64,000 nucleotides of DNA from Maribacter spongiicola (lineage in GTDB: Bacteria > Bacteroidota > Bacteroidia > Flavobacteriales > Flavobacteriaceae): the NCBI RefSeq assembly GCF_004364165.1, contig NZ_SOAY01000014.1, positions 157,415 through 221,414 on the forward strand, written 5' to 3'. The notes below the pieces were generated by a model that saw only the letters and a program-made list of their open reading frames with translations, was not told the origin of the DNA and did not search any database. Shown one piece after another: positions 27,503 through 36,155 of this stretch. Positions within the stretch are counted from its first letter, which is position 1. Each line of letters opens with the position of its first letter. Made by a program: the position numbers and the translations under genes.

Positions 27503-29296
27503 TTAGTTGATACTATCGTTAGTGTTAACCTTTACTCCATTCTCATCTAACTTCATTTTAAACGATTCTCCGTTATCATTTACGTCGATATCAATTCCGT
27601 TTTCATTGATAATAATTTTCCCTTTATCACCATTATCATTGATATTGATATCGATGCCATTTTCGTTGATATTGATGCGATTAGAGCCCGTATCATCTTC
27701 ATCTTCCATTTCAATAAAATCAGGACAGTCTTGACATTCAAGTTCTCCGCTTTCGGTCATTTTCCAGATATAGCCTTCTAGACCTTCAACATCTCTATCG
27801 GTGTTTACAGTGGTAATCCAGTCTCGAGAATTTGTCTGGTCATAAGTTAAAATGGTACCTACTGGCAAGAATATGTTTACTCGAACTTCTTGATCTTTAA
27901 ACTTAGGACCTTGTGTGGTCAAGTAATCATCAAAAGAGATTGTATTACCGTTTACTTCATATTCATAGATGATCTGACTAGCAATATCTTTTGCTTCTCT
28001 ATTAGATGGTCCGTCAGCTTCTTTTCTAATTTGAACACGAACCAAGGTGTCTTTCGACTTACGAATACGGAATCTAACATCATCAGAAACCAAAACCTTG
28101 TTGCCAGCTTCATCATAAGAAATAAAGGTATCGCCCATGTGCATATCCTTTTCATAATCGTACTCATCTGTACCTACTAACCTAATATTTAAAGTATCTG
28201 AAGGCATGATAGAAGTAATTTCACTTTCTACAGAAGTACTACCAGTATACGCATGTGCTGCAGCTTCTCTAATACCAAAGACGACCAAACATATAATGGA
28301 GATCAGCCATAACCCTAATAAAGAGAATTTGGCAACGGTACCAATAGACTTTAAGTTGTTTACCAATATTTTTAATCCTAAATACATTAAGAAGAAAAAC
28401 GGAATACCGATGGCAAAAAATGCAAGTAATGAAACGACCCAAATAGGTAGGTTGGTAGAGTTAACTACATTATAGAAATCAATGCCAGGTACATGAATGA
28501 TATCTAAAATACCTACGGTGAACATCCCTACAAAAAGACCTATCAATGTAGCAGCACCAATGATAACTAAAAGTATACCAATGAATTTGCCAAAGATTTT
28601 AAAAAGGAACATTACGATATCACCAAAGGTGTCAAAAATCGTTTTACCTCCTTTTTTGACGGTATTGCCTACTTTTTCATAGTCAACACTTTTTACACGA
28701 TCCGCTACGTCATCAAAACCCTCTTTAACTTTACGCTCAATATTGCTGATGTTCACCGTTTCGCCGCTCATATCTAATTTTTGAGCAGTTGTTCTAGCTT
28801 CAGGAATAAGGATCCAAAGTAAACCGTATATAAAGATGAATCCGCCCCAAGTAAAAATGGTCAAGAAAATCCAGAGTAAACGAATCCATAACGGATCAAT
28901 ACCAAAGTAATGTGCTAAACCAGACGATACACCGGCAACATATTTCTTTTCGGTATCTCTATATAATTTCTTTACTCTTTCTTTATTTGAAGAAGAAGTT
29001 TTGACTCTGGGCTCATCTTCAAAGATGTCCTCATCTACCATATAATCTTCAGGTTGCCCCATAATGGCGATAACCTCGTCTACTTCTTTTTGAGTAATTA
29101 CCTGTCTTTCATTTTCTAATTTATCATGAAAAAGTTCGGCTATACGAGCTTCTATATCGGCAATGATTTCATCGCTGCCCGGTGTGTTGGCAAAAGAACG
29201 TTTTACAGATTCTAAATACCTACGCATTATATTGTATGCTTCTTCGTCTATATGGAAGAGCATGTTTGCTAAATTAATATTTACTGTTTTGTTCAT
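27503..29296 (-). CDS. PspC-domain envelope-stress membrane protein
   Basis: 597 aa from ATG 29296 (MNKTVNINLANMLFHIDEE), two bases after the padR stop. An N-terminal acidic cytosolic part, then a PspC domain (KYVAGVSSGLAHYFGIDPLW, about 115-175), four further membrane helices to about 335, then a long extracytoplasmic domain ending in repeats of ENGIDI-x-ND-NG. PspC senses or relieves inner-membrane stress in other bacteria. The Asn/Asp-rich repeats could bind calcium (inference). Confidence 0.87.
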   Translation of the reverse strand: MNKTVNINLANMLFHIDEEAYNIMRRYLESVKRSFANTPGSDEIIADIEARIAELFHDKLENERQVITQKEVDEVIAIMGQPEDYMVDEDIFEDEPRVKTSSSNKERVKKLYRDTEKKYVAGVSSGLAHYFGIDPLWIRLLWIFLTIFTWGGFIFIYGLLWILIPEARTTAQKLDMSGETVNISNIERKVKEGFDDVADRVKSVDYEKVGNTVKKGGKTIFDTFGDIVMFLFKIFGKFIGILLVIIGAATLIGLFVGMFTVGILDIIHVPGIDFYNVVNSTNLPIWVVSLLAFFAIGIPFFFLMYLGLKILVNNLKSIGTVAKFSLLGLWLISIICLVVFGIREAAAHAYTGSTSVESEITSIMPSDTLNIRLVGTDEYDYEKDMHMGDTFISYDEAGNKVLVSDDVRFRIRKSKDTLVRVQIRKEADGPSNREAKDIASQIIYEYEVNGNTISFDDYLTTQGPKFKDQEVRVNIFLPVGTILTYDQTNSRDWITTVNTDRDVEGLEGYIWKMTESGELECQDCPDFIEMEDEDDTGSNRININENGIDININDNGDKGKIIINENGIDIDVNDNGESFKMKLDENGVKVNTNDSIN

Positions 29297-29298
29297 GA

Positions 29299-29634
29299 TT
29301 AGCTGTTTTTTGAGTTGGTTACCAGGTTGGTGGCTTTTCTTAATTCGTCCCAAGTGGTATCTAATTCTTTAAGGAATATTTTACCGGTCTCGGTTAATGT
29401 ATAATATTTTCGTGGTGGTCCAGATGTAGATTCTTCCCAACGGTAGTTCAGAAGTCCCGCATTCTTTAATCTGGTCAGTAATGGATAGATTGTACCTTCC
29501 ACTACAAGCATTTTTGCATCTTTAAGCGTTTCTAAGATTTCAGAAGCATATTTATCATGCCCATTTAAAATGGACAGGATACAATACTCCAAAACCCCTT
29601 TACGCATTTGTGCTTTTGTATTTTCTACATTCAT
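29299..29634 (-). CDS. PadR-family transcriptional regulator
   Basis: 111 aa from ATG 29634 (MNVENTKAQMRKGVLEYCIL), which has AAAGAG just upstream; a longer frame to 29703 lacks support. Winged-helix core VLEYCILSILNG, then GTIYPLLTRLKNAGLL recognition region and wing PPRKYYTLTETG. Represses envelope-stress operons in this phylum. The stop is two bases from the PspC start. A perfect PadR-type operator lies at 30401-30421 in front of the operon. Confidence 0.92.
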   Translation of the reverse strand: MNVENTKAQMRKGVLEYCILSILNGHDKYASEILETLKDAKMLVVEGTIYPLLTRLKNAGLLNYRWEESTSGPPRKYYTLTETGKIFLKELDTTWDELRKATNLVTNSKNS

Positions 29635-29817
29635 AATCTCTTTTTGCTTTTTATGCAGTCCCTCTTTCGGAGGGGATTGCTCCATTGTGTCTGTTGTCTG
29701 CATAGGTTAACTGTTCGTTTTTTGTTCGATGAATAAACATCCTGATTGATTTTTTGATTGATTAATAAACTCTTTAGGGTGTGATGAATACCCGATATAT
29801 AATGTAAGCTGATGATG

Positions 29818-30300
29818 TTATTTAATAAATTTTATAGTGAAGGGATATTCAAATACTTCCCCTTCATTTGTTTTTATAGTTGCTAAAATGGTATAAACGA
29901 TATTGATGATAAATAGGGCTGATTGTGCAAGTCCCAATAACGCTACAGGAACCATCCACGGACCAAAAAAGTCATCAGAATCAAAATTAAAATTGATGTT
30001 ATTGAAACTGTGAATATTTGAAAAGCTGAAATGATCAAAGTCAAAAATATTTGGAAGAAAGCCGCCTAAGAAAAAAGGGATACTCACCATACCTACAAGA
30101 ATAGAGTAGAGGAGTACACTAATTTGAAAATTCAGTGCTTGTTTACCGTTATGATCTACAAATTCATATTCCTTTTTACTTGCCGTCCATAATACAAGAG
30201 GAATGATGAAGTTCCCGAACGGAAAAAAGAATTTAGAAAAAGTACTCGCATGTATGAGTGCGGAGAGGTTTCTTTCGTGTTTTGTTACTGATTCTGTCAT
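29818..30300 (-). CDS. DUF4870 membrane protein
   Basis: 160 aa; four hydrophobic segments. DUF4870 signature: ERNLSALIHASTFSKFFFPFGNFIIPLVLW, quoted in part as LSALIHASTFS and VDHNGKQALNFQIS. Function unknown. First gene of the operon with padR, PspC and GIN-domain genes; its upstream region carries the operator. Confidence 0.88.
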   Translation of the reverse strand: MTESVTKHERNLSALIHASTFSKFFFPFGNFIIPLVLWTASKKEYEFVDHNGKQALNFQISVLLYSILVGMVSIPFFLGGFLPNIFDFDHFSFSNIHSFNNINFNFDSDDFFGPWMVPVALLGLAQSALFIINIVYTILATIKTNEGEVFEYPFTIKFIK

Positions 30301-30379
30301 GATTGATTCGTTACTGATGATGATTGATTATAATACTATGTAAAAGCCAATTACTTTGATTACCTATTAACTTCCTATG

Positions 30380-30421
30380 CAAATATATGTCTAAAAAAAG
30401 GTACTATGTAACACATAGTAC
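30380..30421 (-). promoter_or_regulatory. PadR operator and promoter of DUF4870-padR-PspC-GIN operon
   Basis: Perfect inverted repeat GTACTATGT-AAC-ACATAGTAC at 30401-30421, containing the ATGT-N-ACAT dyad of PadR sites. On the minus strand a -7 box TATATTTG lies at 30387-30380, so the dyad covers the -33 region. Autorepression by the operon's own PadR protein is the natural reading. Confidence 0.75.
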
Positions 30422-30494
30422 TAATATTTAACAATATTTTAACATTTTAGAATGGTGTAAATAATAGCTATTTTTATCAAAATTTTCAGATAAA

Positions 30495-30956
30495 ATGGCG
30501 GTAACACCTAGTAAAATCAATATGTTCTCATTTTTTAAACTACCGTCAGCATGGTGGTGCGGGGTACGTTTAAGAGAATTAGATAAAATCCGTGCAATAG
30601 TAACGGTAAAGCACCGATGGTTCAATCAGAATCCGTTTAATTCGATGTTTTGGGCAGTGCAAGGTATGGCAGCAGAGTTGACCACAGGCGCTTTAATAAT
30701 AGATCAAATCGAAGCATCTGGAAAAAAAATTTCGATGTTAGTAGCAAACAATACCGCTAATTTTTCAAAGAAAGCAACAGGTAGAATTACCTTTACATGT
30801 GAAGACGGACATTTAATTAAAGAAGCTCTAGATAAAACTATTGCTACTGGAGAAGGACAAACCGTTTGGATGAAATCTGTCGGAGTAAATTCAGATGGCG
30901 TAGTGGTCAGTACCTTTAAATTTGAGTGGACGTTGAGGTTAAAGCAGAAAAAATAA
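30495..30956 (+). CDS. DUF4442 hotdog-fold thioesterase-like protein
   Basis: 153 aa; DUF4442 pattern LPSAWWCGVRLREL ... KHRWFNQNPFNSMFWAVQGMAAEL ... MLVANNTANFSKKA. Predicted acyl-CoA thioesterase fold; substrate unknown. Divergent from the PadR-controlled operon and five bases ahead of a small membrane-protein gene. Confidence 0.85.
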   Translation: MAVTPSKINMFSFFKLPSAWWCGVRLRELDKIRAIVTVKHRWFNQNPFNSMFWAVQGMAAELTTGALIIDQIEASGKKISMLVANNTANFSKKATGRITFTCEDGHLIKEALDKTIATGEGQTVWMKSVGVNSDGVVVSTFKFEWTLRLKQKK

Positions 30957-30961
30957 TTAGA

Positions 30962-31471
30962 ATGAAAGAAGGGGTACAGTTTAAGGAAACGCAAAAATTT
31001 ACACAATGGTGGTTGTGGTTGATTATACTTGCTCCAATAATTATAGCAGCTTTTAATCTTATAAGTAGTATTCTATATGTATTTGGCGGTTACTCTTCCA
31101 GTGATTCAGGTAATGTAAGCATGTCATGGATATCGGGTAGAATTTCTATGTTTCAATTTATATTCATAGTAACTTACATAATTACCATTTTATTTTTGGC
31201 TTTATCAAAACTAAAAGTAGTGGTCTCAGATAGTGAAATAAAAATTCGACATATTTTGTTTTTTAATAAAGTCATTGATTTAAGTGAAGTAAAAGAACAA
31301 CATATCATTGATTATGATTTTGTAGGTTATGGTATCAGAAAAACTAAGATGTACGGTACTGTTTATAATGTAAAGGGTAAAGAAGGAGTTGCTTTCACAC
31401 TTAAAAATGGAGATAAATACCTTATTGGGTCGCAAAAGGCCGAACAGTTTTTGAAATCTCTTTCAAAATAA
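30962..31471 (+). CDS. Two-helix membrane protein, PH-like domain
   Basis: 169 aa from ATG 30962 (MKEGVQFKETQKFTQWW); five bases after the previous stop. Two hydrophobic segments (about 16-42 and 62-84) then a soluble C-terminal part (VVVSDSEIKIRHILFF ... YLIGSQKAEQFLKSL) that looks like the bacterial PH domain of small DUF-type membrane proteins. Not identified further. Confidence 0.7.
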   Translation: MKEGVQFKETQKFTQWWLWLIILAPIIIAAFNLISSILYVFGGYSSSDSGNVSMSWISGRISMFQFIFIVTYIITILFLALSKLKVVVSDSEIKIRHILFFNKVIDLSEVKEQHIIDYDFVGYGIRKTKMYGTVYNVKGKEGVAFTLKNGDKYLIGSQKAEQFLKSLSK

Positions 31472-31539
31472 TTAGACATAGTTGTAACAAAAGTACTTTA
31501 GGTAGCAACTAATAAGCATCAATCAAAAACAAAATACAC

Positions 31540-32337
31540 ATGAACGCACACGAAATAGATTACGAGATTTTTGGAGAAGAAATGCAATACGTTGAAATAG
31601 AGCTAGACCCTCAAGAGGCAGTTGTTGCCGAAGCTGGTAGCTTTATGATGATGGATACCGATATTAAAATGAGTACCATTTTTGGAGATGGTAGTAATCA
31701 GGATAATAGCGTTTTAGGGAAGATTTTCTCTGCAGGTAAAAGAATGTTGACAGGCGAGAGTCTCTTCATGACCGCCTTCTTAAATATAGGTCAAGGTAAA
31801 AAGCAAGTTAGTTTTGCTTCTCCGTATCCTGGTAAAATTCTTCCTATTGACTTATCTGAAATGGGTGGTCGTTTCATTTGCCAGAAAGATGCCTTTCTAT
31901 GTGCAGCTCAGGGAGTTTCCGTAGGTATAGAATTTTCAAAGAAACTGGGTCGCGGTCTTTTTGGTGGTGAAGGTTTTATCATGCAAAAATTAGAAGGTGA
32001 TGGTATGGCATTTGTTCATGCTGGTGGTACATTGGCAAAAAAGACTTTGGCACCCGGTGAGGTTATAAAAGTAGATACCGGTTGTATTGTAGGTTTTACC
32101 AAAGATGTTGATTATGATATTGAATTTGTAGGTGGAATTAGAAATACCGTTTTCGGTGGAGAAGGATTATTCTTCGCAACCCTACGCGGTCCGGGAACTG
32201 TGTACATTCAGTCCTTGCCATTCAGTCGTCTTGCAGGTAGAGTTCTAGCATCTATACCGAGAGGAGGAAAAGATAAAGGAGAAGGTAGTATTCTTGGTAC
32301 TCTAGGAGATATTGTTGGTGGAGACAATAGGTTTTAA
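31540..32337 (+). CDS. AIM24/TIGR00266-family protein
   Basis: 265 aa; YEIFGEEMQYVEIELDPQE opening, EAGSFMMMD, glycine-rich centre (LGRGLFGGEGFIMQKLEGDG) and ending QSLPFSRLAGRV. These double beta-helix proteins are of unknown function; the mitochondrial relative AIM24 affects membrane organisation. Cytosolic, no signal. Confidence 0.9.
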   Translation: MNAHEIDYEIFGEEMQYVEIELDPQEAVVAEAGSFMMMDTDIKMSTIFGDGSNQDNSVLGKIFSAGKRMLTGESLFMTAFLNIGQGKKQVSFASPYPGKILPIDLSEMGGRFICQKDAFLCAAQGVSVGIEFSKKLGRGLFGGEGFIMQKLEGDGMAFVHAGGTLAKKTLAPGEVIKVDTGCIVGFTKDVDYDIEFVGGIRNTVFGGEGLFFATLRGPGTVYIQSLPFSRLAGRVLASIPRGGKDKGEGSILGTLGDIVGGDNRF

Positions 32338-32642
32338 AAATTAAGGACAAGGTACGAGGTACGAGGTACAAGGTAAAAAGTACGGAGTATTAAGTAGTTT
32401 GTTTGTATTGTGAGAAGAGAATATAGAGTATAGAGAATAGACTTGTTTTGATTCAGGCATTTTAGGAGAATTTAGCGAAACTAAATTGTAGTTTTTGCAA
32501 AATCCAAAATCCAAAATCCAAAAGCCAAATGTAGAAAGTACAAAGTATCAAGTACGAAGTACAAAGAACATTTGATTTTTGAACTTGAACTTGACTCTTG
32601 AACTTGAATTTTTTCCAACAACCAACAACCAACAACGAATAC
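32338..32642. repeat. Mixed heptamer satellite, locus 1
   Basis: 305 bp without a gene, almost wholly of 7-bp period blocks: GGTACGA x2-3 (32350-32370), CCAAAAT x3-4 (about 32501-32525), AGTACAA-like x4 (about 32537-32568), ACTTGAA-like, and CCAACAA x3 (about 32614-32635) that abuts the next start codon. Also contains TTTAGCGAAACTAAA. The block order is shared with the repeat at 63.7-64 kb. Confidence 0.8.
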
Positions 32643-33296
32643 ATGAGTTTCAAAAACCAAATAGAATTCCTTAAAGACCTGCAGAAAAACAATGCTAAGG
32701 AATGGATGGATGCCAATCGTAAATGGTACAAGCAAGTACGTGATGAATATATCGATTGGCTTAATAGTATGAATAGGAGACTATCTGATATTGATGACGA
32801 ATACTATGATACTCCCGGTAAAAAGGGAATAAATCGTATTAATAATAATCTGATGTTTCATCCTAACAAACCGGTGTACAAAGACCATTTCGGAGCGGGA
32901 TTCGACAAGAAACCAAAGACGGCGGATTTCTATTTTGAACTGGGAATTGAACGTTGCATTTTTGCTGGAGGATTATGGAGACCGGAGTCAAAAGTATTAC
33001 GAAGTATTCGTGATGCTATTGATTATGATGGCGAAGACTTTGTCAAAATATTGGATAAGAAGTCCTTTAAAACTCGCTTTGGCGGACTCTTTGAAGATGT
33101 GAAACTAACAAACGCACCTAAAGGATTTGCCAAAGACCATAAACATATTGAATTACTCAAAAACAAAACCTTTGCCGTATTCCAAGAGTTTGATACTAAA
33201 GAAACCAACAAGGCCAATTTTGAAGACGAATTAATAGACGCCTATAAAGAAATGCTTCCATTTAGGCGTTATTTGAATAAAGCGATTACAGTTTAA
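32643..33296 (+). CDS. DUF2461 (TIGR02453) family protein
   Basis: 217 aa from ATG 32643 (MSFKNQIEFLKDLQKNN); upstream sequence in the same frame is heptamer repeat and is excluded. Pattern FLKDLQKNNAKEWMDANRKWY ... HPNKPVYKDHFG ... FELG family-typical. Function unknown. Unusually, the start directly follows three CCAACAA heptamers. Confidence 0.88.
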   Translation: MSFKNQIEFLKDLQKNNAKEWMDANRKWYKQVRDEYIDWLNSMNRRLSDIDDEYYDTPGKKGINRINNNLMFHPNKPVYKDHFGAGFDKKPKTADFYFELGIERCIFAGGLWRPESKVLRSIRDAIDYDGEDFVKILDKKSFKTRFGGLFEDVKLTNAPKGFAKDHKHIELLKNKTFAVFQEFDTKETNKANFEDELIDAYKEMLPFRRYLNKAITV

Positions 33297-34865
33297 TTAT
33301 TTAGCATCTGCAGCAGGTATCCACCTAGTTTTTAAATCTGGCTGAGTCATCAAACTATCTAAAGGAAACATAGGTCTCTTAATTCTTTTATATCCTAAAC
33401 GATTAAGGTCTTGATCCACTCCACCAGGAGTAAGTGCCATGGTCCAATCGCCACGCATATCGTACAATTCTGGGACTAAGTATCCAATTTTAACGACAAA
33501 AATATCAGCATTTTTAGGGTCTAACCCCAAATTTGTAAAATCGCTCATGTGGTGGTAAGGCTTTCTCTTTTTGGTTACGATAACATCAATATTACCCACT
33601 TTTACAACCACTTCAATTTCTGCATTTACATCACCTTCTTTAATGGCTGTAATTGTTCCGTCCAATATTAAAGGTCCGGCAAATCTATAATCTACGGCTG
33701 CACCAGCTTCCGCTTTAATTTTTCCGCCAATACCTATTTTCATTGCTTTTGCTACAAATTCTGGTCCCGGTATAGAGGCATAGATTAACGACTTTCCATT
33801 TTTAGATTTAAATTCAGGTCTAGCCAATAACTCTTTCAAAGTCCAAGTTACATCACCTGAGCCACCAGCAGTTGGATTATCGCCCATATCACTGATTATG
33901 TAGGGTTTCTTATCACTTGCCAGGGCAAGTTTTAAGCTTTCATCTAACGTAGTTGTAGGTGCTACAAATTCAAAATCATTACGAACATCCCAAAAGCTTT
34001 GAGCTAGTTTTTCGGCACCTTTTTCAACATTTTCTTTATCATCACCGGTAACCATAACGACTGCATGGTTACGTGGTTCGTCAGCCCAAGCATAACCGAT
34101 CCAAATAGCGGCATCAATAACGCCGTCTTGATCGGCAACGGTGGGCACTTCTGCATAAAGACTTTTACCAGGTTCTATACGGGTGCTGGTTTTCTCACCG
34201 GGTAAAAGTATCGGTACAGGAATCCACGCTTTATAGGCTGGTTTACCTTTTCCACTTTCTAATCGGTCAATTAAATTAGTAACTGCTCTCTTTTTAGATT
34301 CTATTGCATCTTCATGTGGCGCCATACGGTAACAGGTAATTAAATCGGTATGCTGAGCAAGTCTTTCCGATACATTTCCATGCAAATCCATCGACGTAGA
34401 AATTAATACATCATCACCAATAACTTCACGAATACGAGTAATCAAATCACCCTCGGGATCATCTAAACCAACAACACTCATTGCCCCGTGAATATCAAAG
34501 AAGAGTCCGTCATAAGGCATATTCTCCTCAAGCATTTTCAAACTTTTAGTCACCAAAGACTCGTAAGCTTCGCGTGTTACGGTGCCACCAGGTAAAGATT
34601 TGCCAACAAGTGTAGGCACCCATTCGGCTCTTGTTCTGTTTAATGAATCTGGTTGAAGAAATGGGTATCTAGAGAAAACAGAATCGCCCACTTTAGCATG
34701 AAAAGCCTCTTCGGTAGATAATGCAGGTGAAAAGGTGCTACTTTCAATGCCTAGCCCCGCAATGGCAATCTTGGGTAAATCTTTTGAATCTTTAGTGTTT
34801 TGACCTTCTTTACAAGAAGTAACTAAGCTTAGAATTAAAATGGAGTAAATGTAGAGTTGTTTCAA
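33297..34865 (-). CDS. M81-family metallopeptidase lipoprotein (MlrC-like)
   Basis: 522 aa starting at TTG 34865 (MKQLYIYSILILSLVTSC), chosen because it opens a perfect lipoprotein signal; a longer frame to 34943 adds 26 non-signal residues. Body begins IAGLGIESSTFSP and contains FFDIHGAMSV, SMDLHGNVS and DMGDNPTAGGSGD, the hallmarks of DUF1485/M81 zinc enzymes related to microcystinase C. Substrate unknown; envelope-located. Confidence 0.85.
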   Translation of the reverse strand: MKQLYIYSILILSLVTSCKEGQNTKDSKDLPKIAIAGLGIESSTFSPALSTEEAFHAKVGDSVFSRYPFLQPDSLNRTRAEWVPTLVGKSLPGGTVTREAYESLVTKSLKMLEENMPYDGLFFDIHGAMSVVGLDDPEGDLITRIREVIGDDVLISTSMDLHGNVSERLAQHTDLITCYRMAPHEDAIESKKRAVTNLIDRLESGKGKPAYKAWIPVPILLPGEKTSTRIEPGKSLYAEVPTVADQDGVIDAAIWIGYAWADEPRNHAVVMVTGDDKENVEKGAEKLAQSFWDVRNDFEFVAPTTTLDESLKLALASDKKPYIISDMGDNPTAGGSGDVTWTLKELLARPEFKSKNGKSLIYASIPGPEFVAKAMKIGIGGKIKAEAGAAVDYRFAGPLILDGTITAIKEGDVNAEIEVVVKVGNIDVIVTKKRKPYHHMSDFTNLGLDPKNADIFVVKIGYLVPELYDMRGDWTMALTPGGVDQDLNRLGYKRIKRPMFPLDSLMTQPDLKTRWIPAADAK

Positions 34866-35048
34866 GGTAGTTGGTAGTTTAGACTTTCGTATTGAAAAGA
34901 TAAATAAAAAGTGTTTTAAATAGCAAGAGTTTTTGCTAGACAACTATTTTCAGGCTATTAAGGTAATCGCAAAGAACATGTAAGCAATTTATTTACGATT
35001 TACATTGCACTAGTTTATCTTTATAAACGAATACAAAATTCAATTGAA

Positions 35049-35630
35049 TTGAAAAACGGAAGTATTAAAGACGTAGAAAAAAAACTACTTTCTGATAATT
35101 GGTATACGCTAAATAAATATACGTTCAAGTATCAACGACCTGATGGCACTTGGGAAAAACAAGAACGTGAAGCTTATGATAGAGGTAATGGAGCAGCTAT
35201 TTTATTGTATAACTCTAAAAAACGGACTGTTGTGCTTACCAGACAATTTAGAATGCCCACGTATGTAAATGGTAATGAAGACGGAATGATGATTGAAGTT
35301 TGTGCAGGACTTCTAGATGGTGATAACCCCGCAGATTGTGTTCGCAAAGAAACGGAAGAAGAAACAGGTTATAAAATTAGTAACGTACAGAAAGTATTTC
35401 AAACTTATATGTCGCCAGGTTCGGTGACCGAGATAGTGTATCTTTTTGTGGGGGAGTATGATGAAAGTATGAAAGTCAGTGATGGCGGTGGGGCAGACGA
35501 TGAAACCGAAAATATTGAGGTATTGGAGTTAGATTTTAATGAGGCTATGAAGATGGTTGCGAGCGGAGAAATTAAAGATGCAAAAACCATTATGTTACTA
35601 CAGCATGCAAAGTTGAATTCGTTAGTTTAA
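35049..35630 (+). CDS. nudK: NUDIX hydrolase, GDP-mannose pyrophosphatase type
   Basis: 193 aa from TTG 35049 (no ATG in frame). Nudix box GLLDGDNPADCVRKETEEETGY (positions about 99-120) with the REUXEE core as KETEEETG. N-terminal NWYTLNKYTFKYQRPDG and R-QFRMP are as in NudK, which splits GDP-mannose and related sugar nucleotides. An msrA-like gene follows 24 bp downstream. Confidence 0.82.
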   Translation: MKNGSIKDVEKKLLSDNWYTLNKYTFKYQRPDGTWEKQEREAYDRGNGAAILLYNSKKRTVVLTRQFRMPTYVNGNEDGMMIEVCAGLLDGDNPADCVRKETEEETGYKISNVQKVFQTYMSPGSVTEIVYLFVGEYDESMKVSDGGGADDETENIEVLELDFNEAMKMVASGEIKDAKTIMLLQHAKLNSLV

Positions 35631-35654
35631 AGGCTGATAAGCGACTCTTCTCAT

Positions 35655-36155
35655 ATGGATAAAGTTTTTAAGGTCGGATTCGGTGGTGGTTGTCATTGGT
35701 GTACCGAAGCAGTGTTTATGGCGCTTAACGGTGTAGAGAAATTAGAACAAGGCTTTATTGCTCCAATAGAAAATACAGCAGATTTTTCCGAGGCTGTAAT
35801 TGTCCATTATAATGCTGCACTTATAGCATTGAAAGATTTAGTAGCCATTCATTTAGATACGCATAGGAGCACTGAAAATCATTCTATGCGAAATAAATAC
35901 CGGTCCGCAGTTTATTTCTTTAAACAGGAGGATGAAATTGTGTTAAACGGAATCATGACTGATTTACAGCAAGATTTTGAGATTCCTTTAATTACATCAA
36001 TTCTTCGGTTTTGGGAATTTAAATCATCCGAAGAACGATTTCATAACTACTATTTCAGCGATACCGAGAAGCCTTTTTGTAGAACACATATATCCCCTAA
36101 AATTAGAATATTGAAGGAGAAATATGCCAAACATGTATCACCGCAAGTTCAATAG
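35655..36155 (+). CDS. msrA: Peptide-methionine (S)-S-oxide reductase
   Basis: 166 aa, a short MsrA. Catalytic Cys13 in GGGCHWCTEAVF, where the family usually has GCFWxxE; later YRSAVYF (from KYRSAVYFF) and FHNYYFS. Repairs methionine sulfoxide in cytosolic proteins. Its stop abuts the stop of the convergent PBP4 gene with no gap. Confidence 0.82.
   Translation: MDKVFKVGFGGGCHWCTEAVFMALNGVEKLEQGFIAPIENTADFSEAVIVHYNAALIALKDLVAIHLDTHRSTENHSMRNKYRSAVYFFKQEDEIVLNGIMTDLQQDFEIPLITSILRFWEFKSSEERFHNYYFSDTEKPFCRTHISPKIRILKEKYAKHVSPQVQ

Noticed and set aside
29635..29703. Longer PadR start at 29703
   Set aside because: Extra residues (MQTTDTMEQSPPKEG) are not family-like, and ATG 29634 has a better ribosome-binding site.
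32462..32735. Two minus-strand frames opposite the DUF2461 start
   Set aside because: They run through heptamer repeats and the coding strand of DUF2461; cysteine/leucine-rich low-complexity product.
34866..34943. Longer start of the M81 peptidase
   Set aside because: Would place 26 non-signal residues before a perfect lipoprotein signal.
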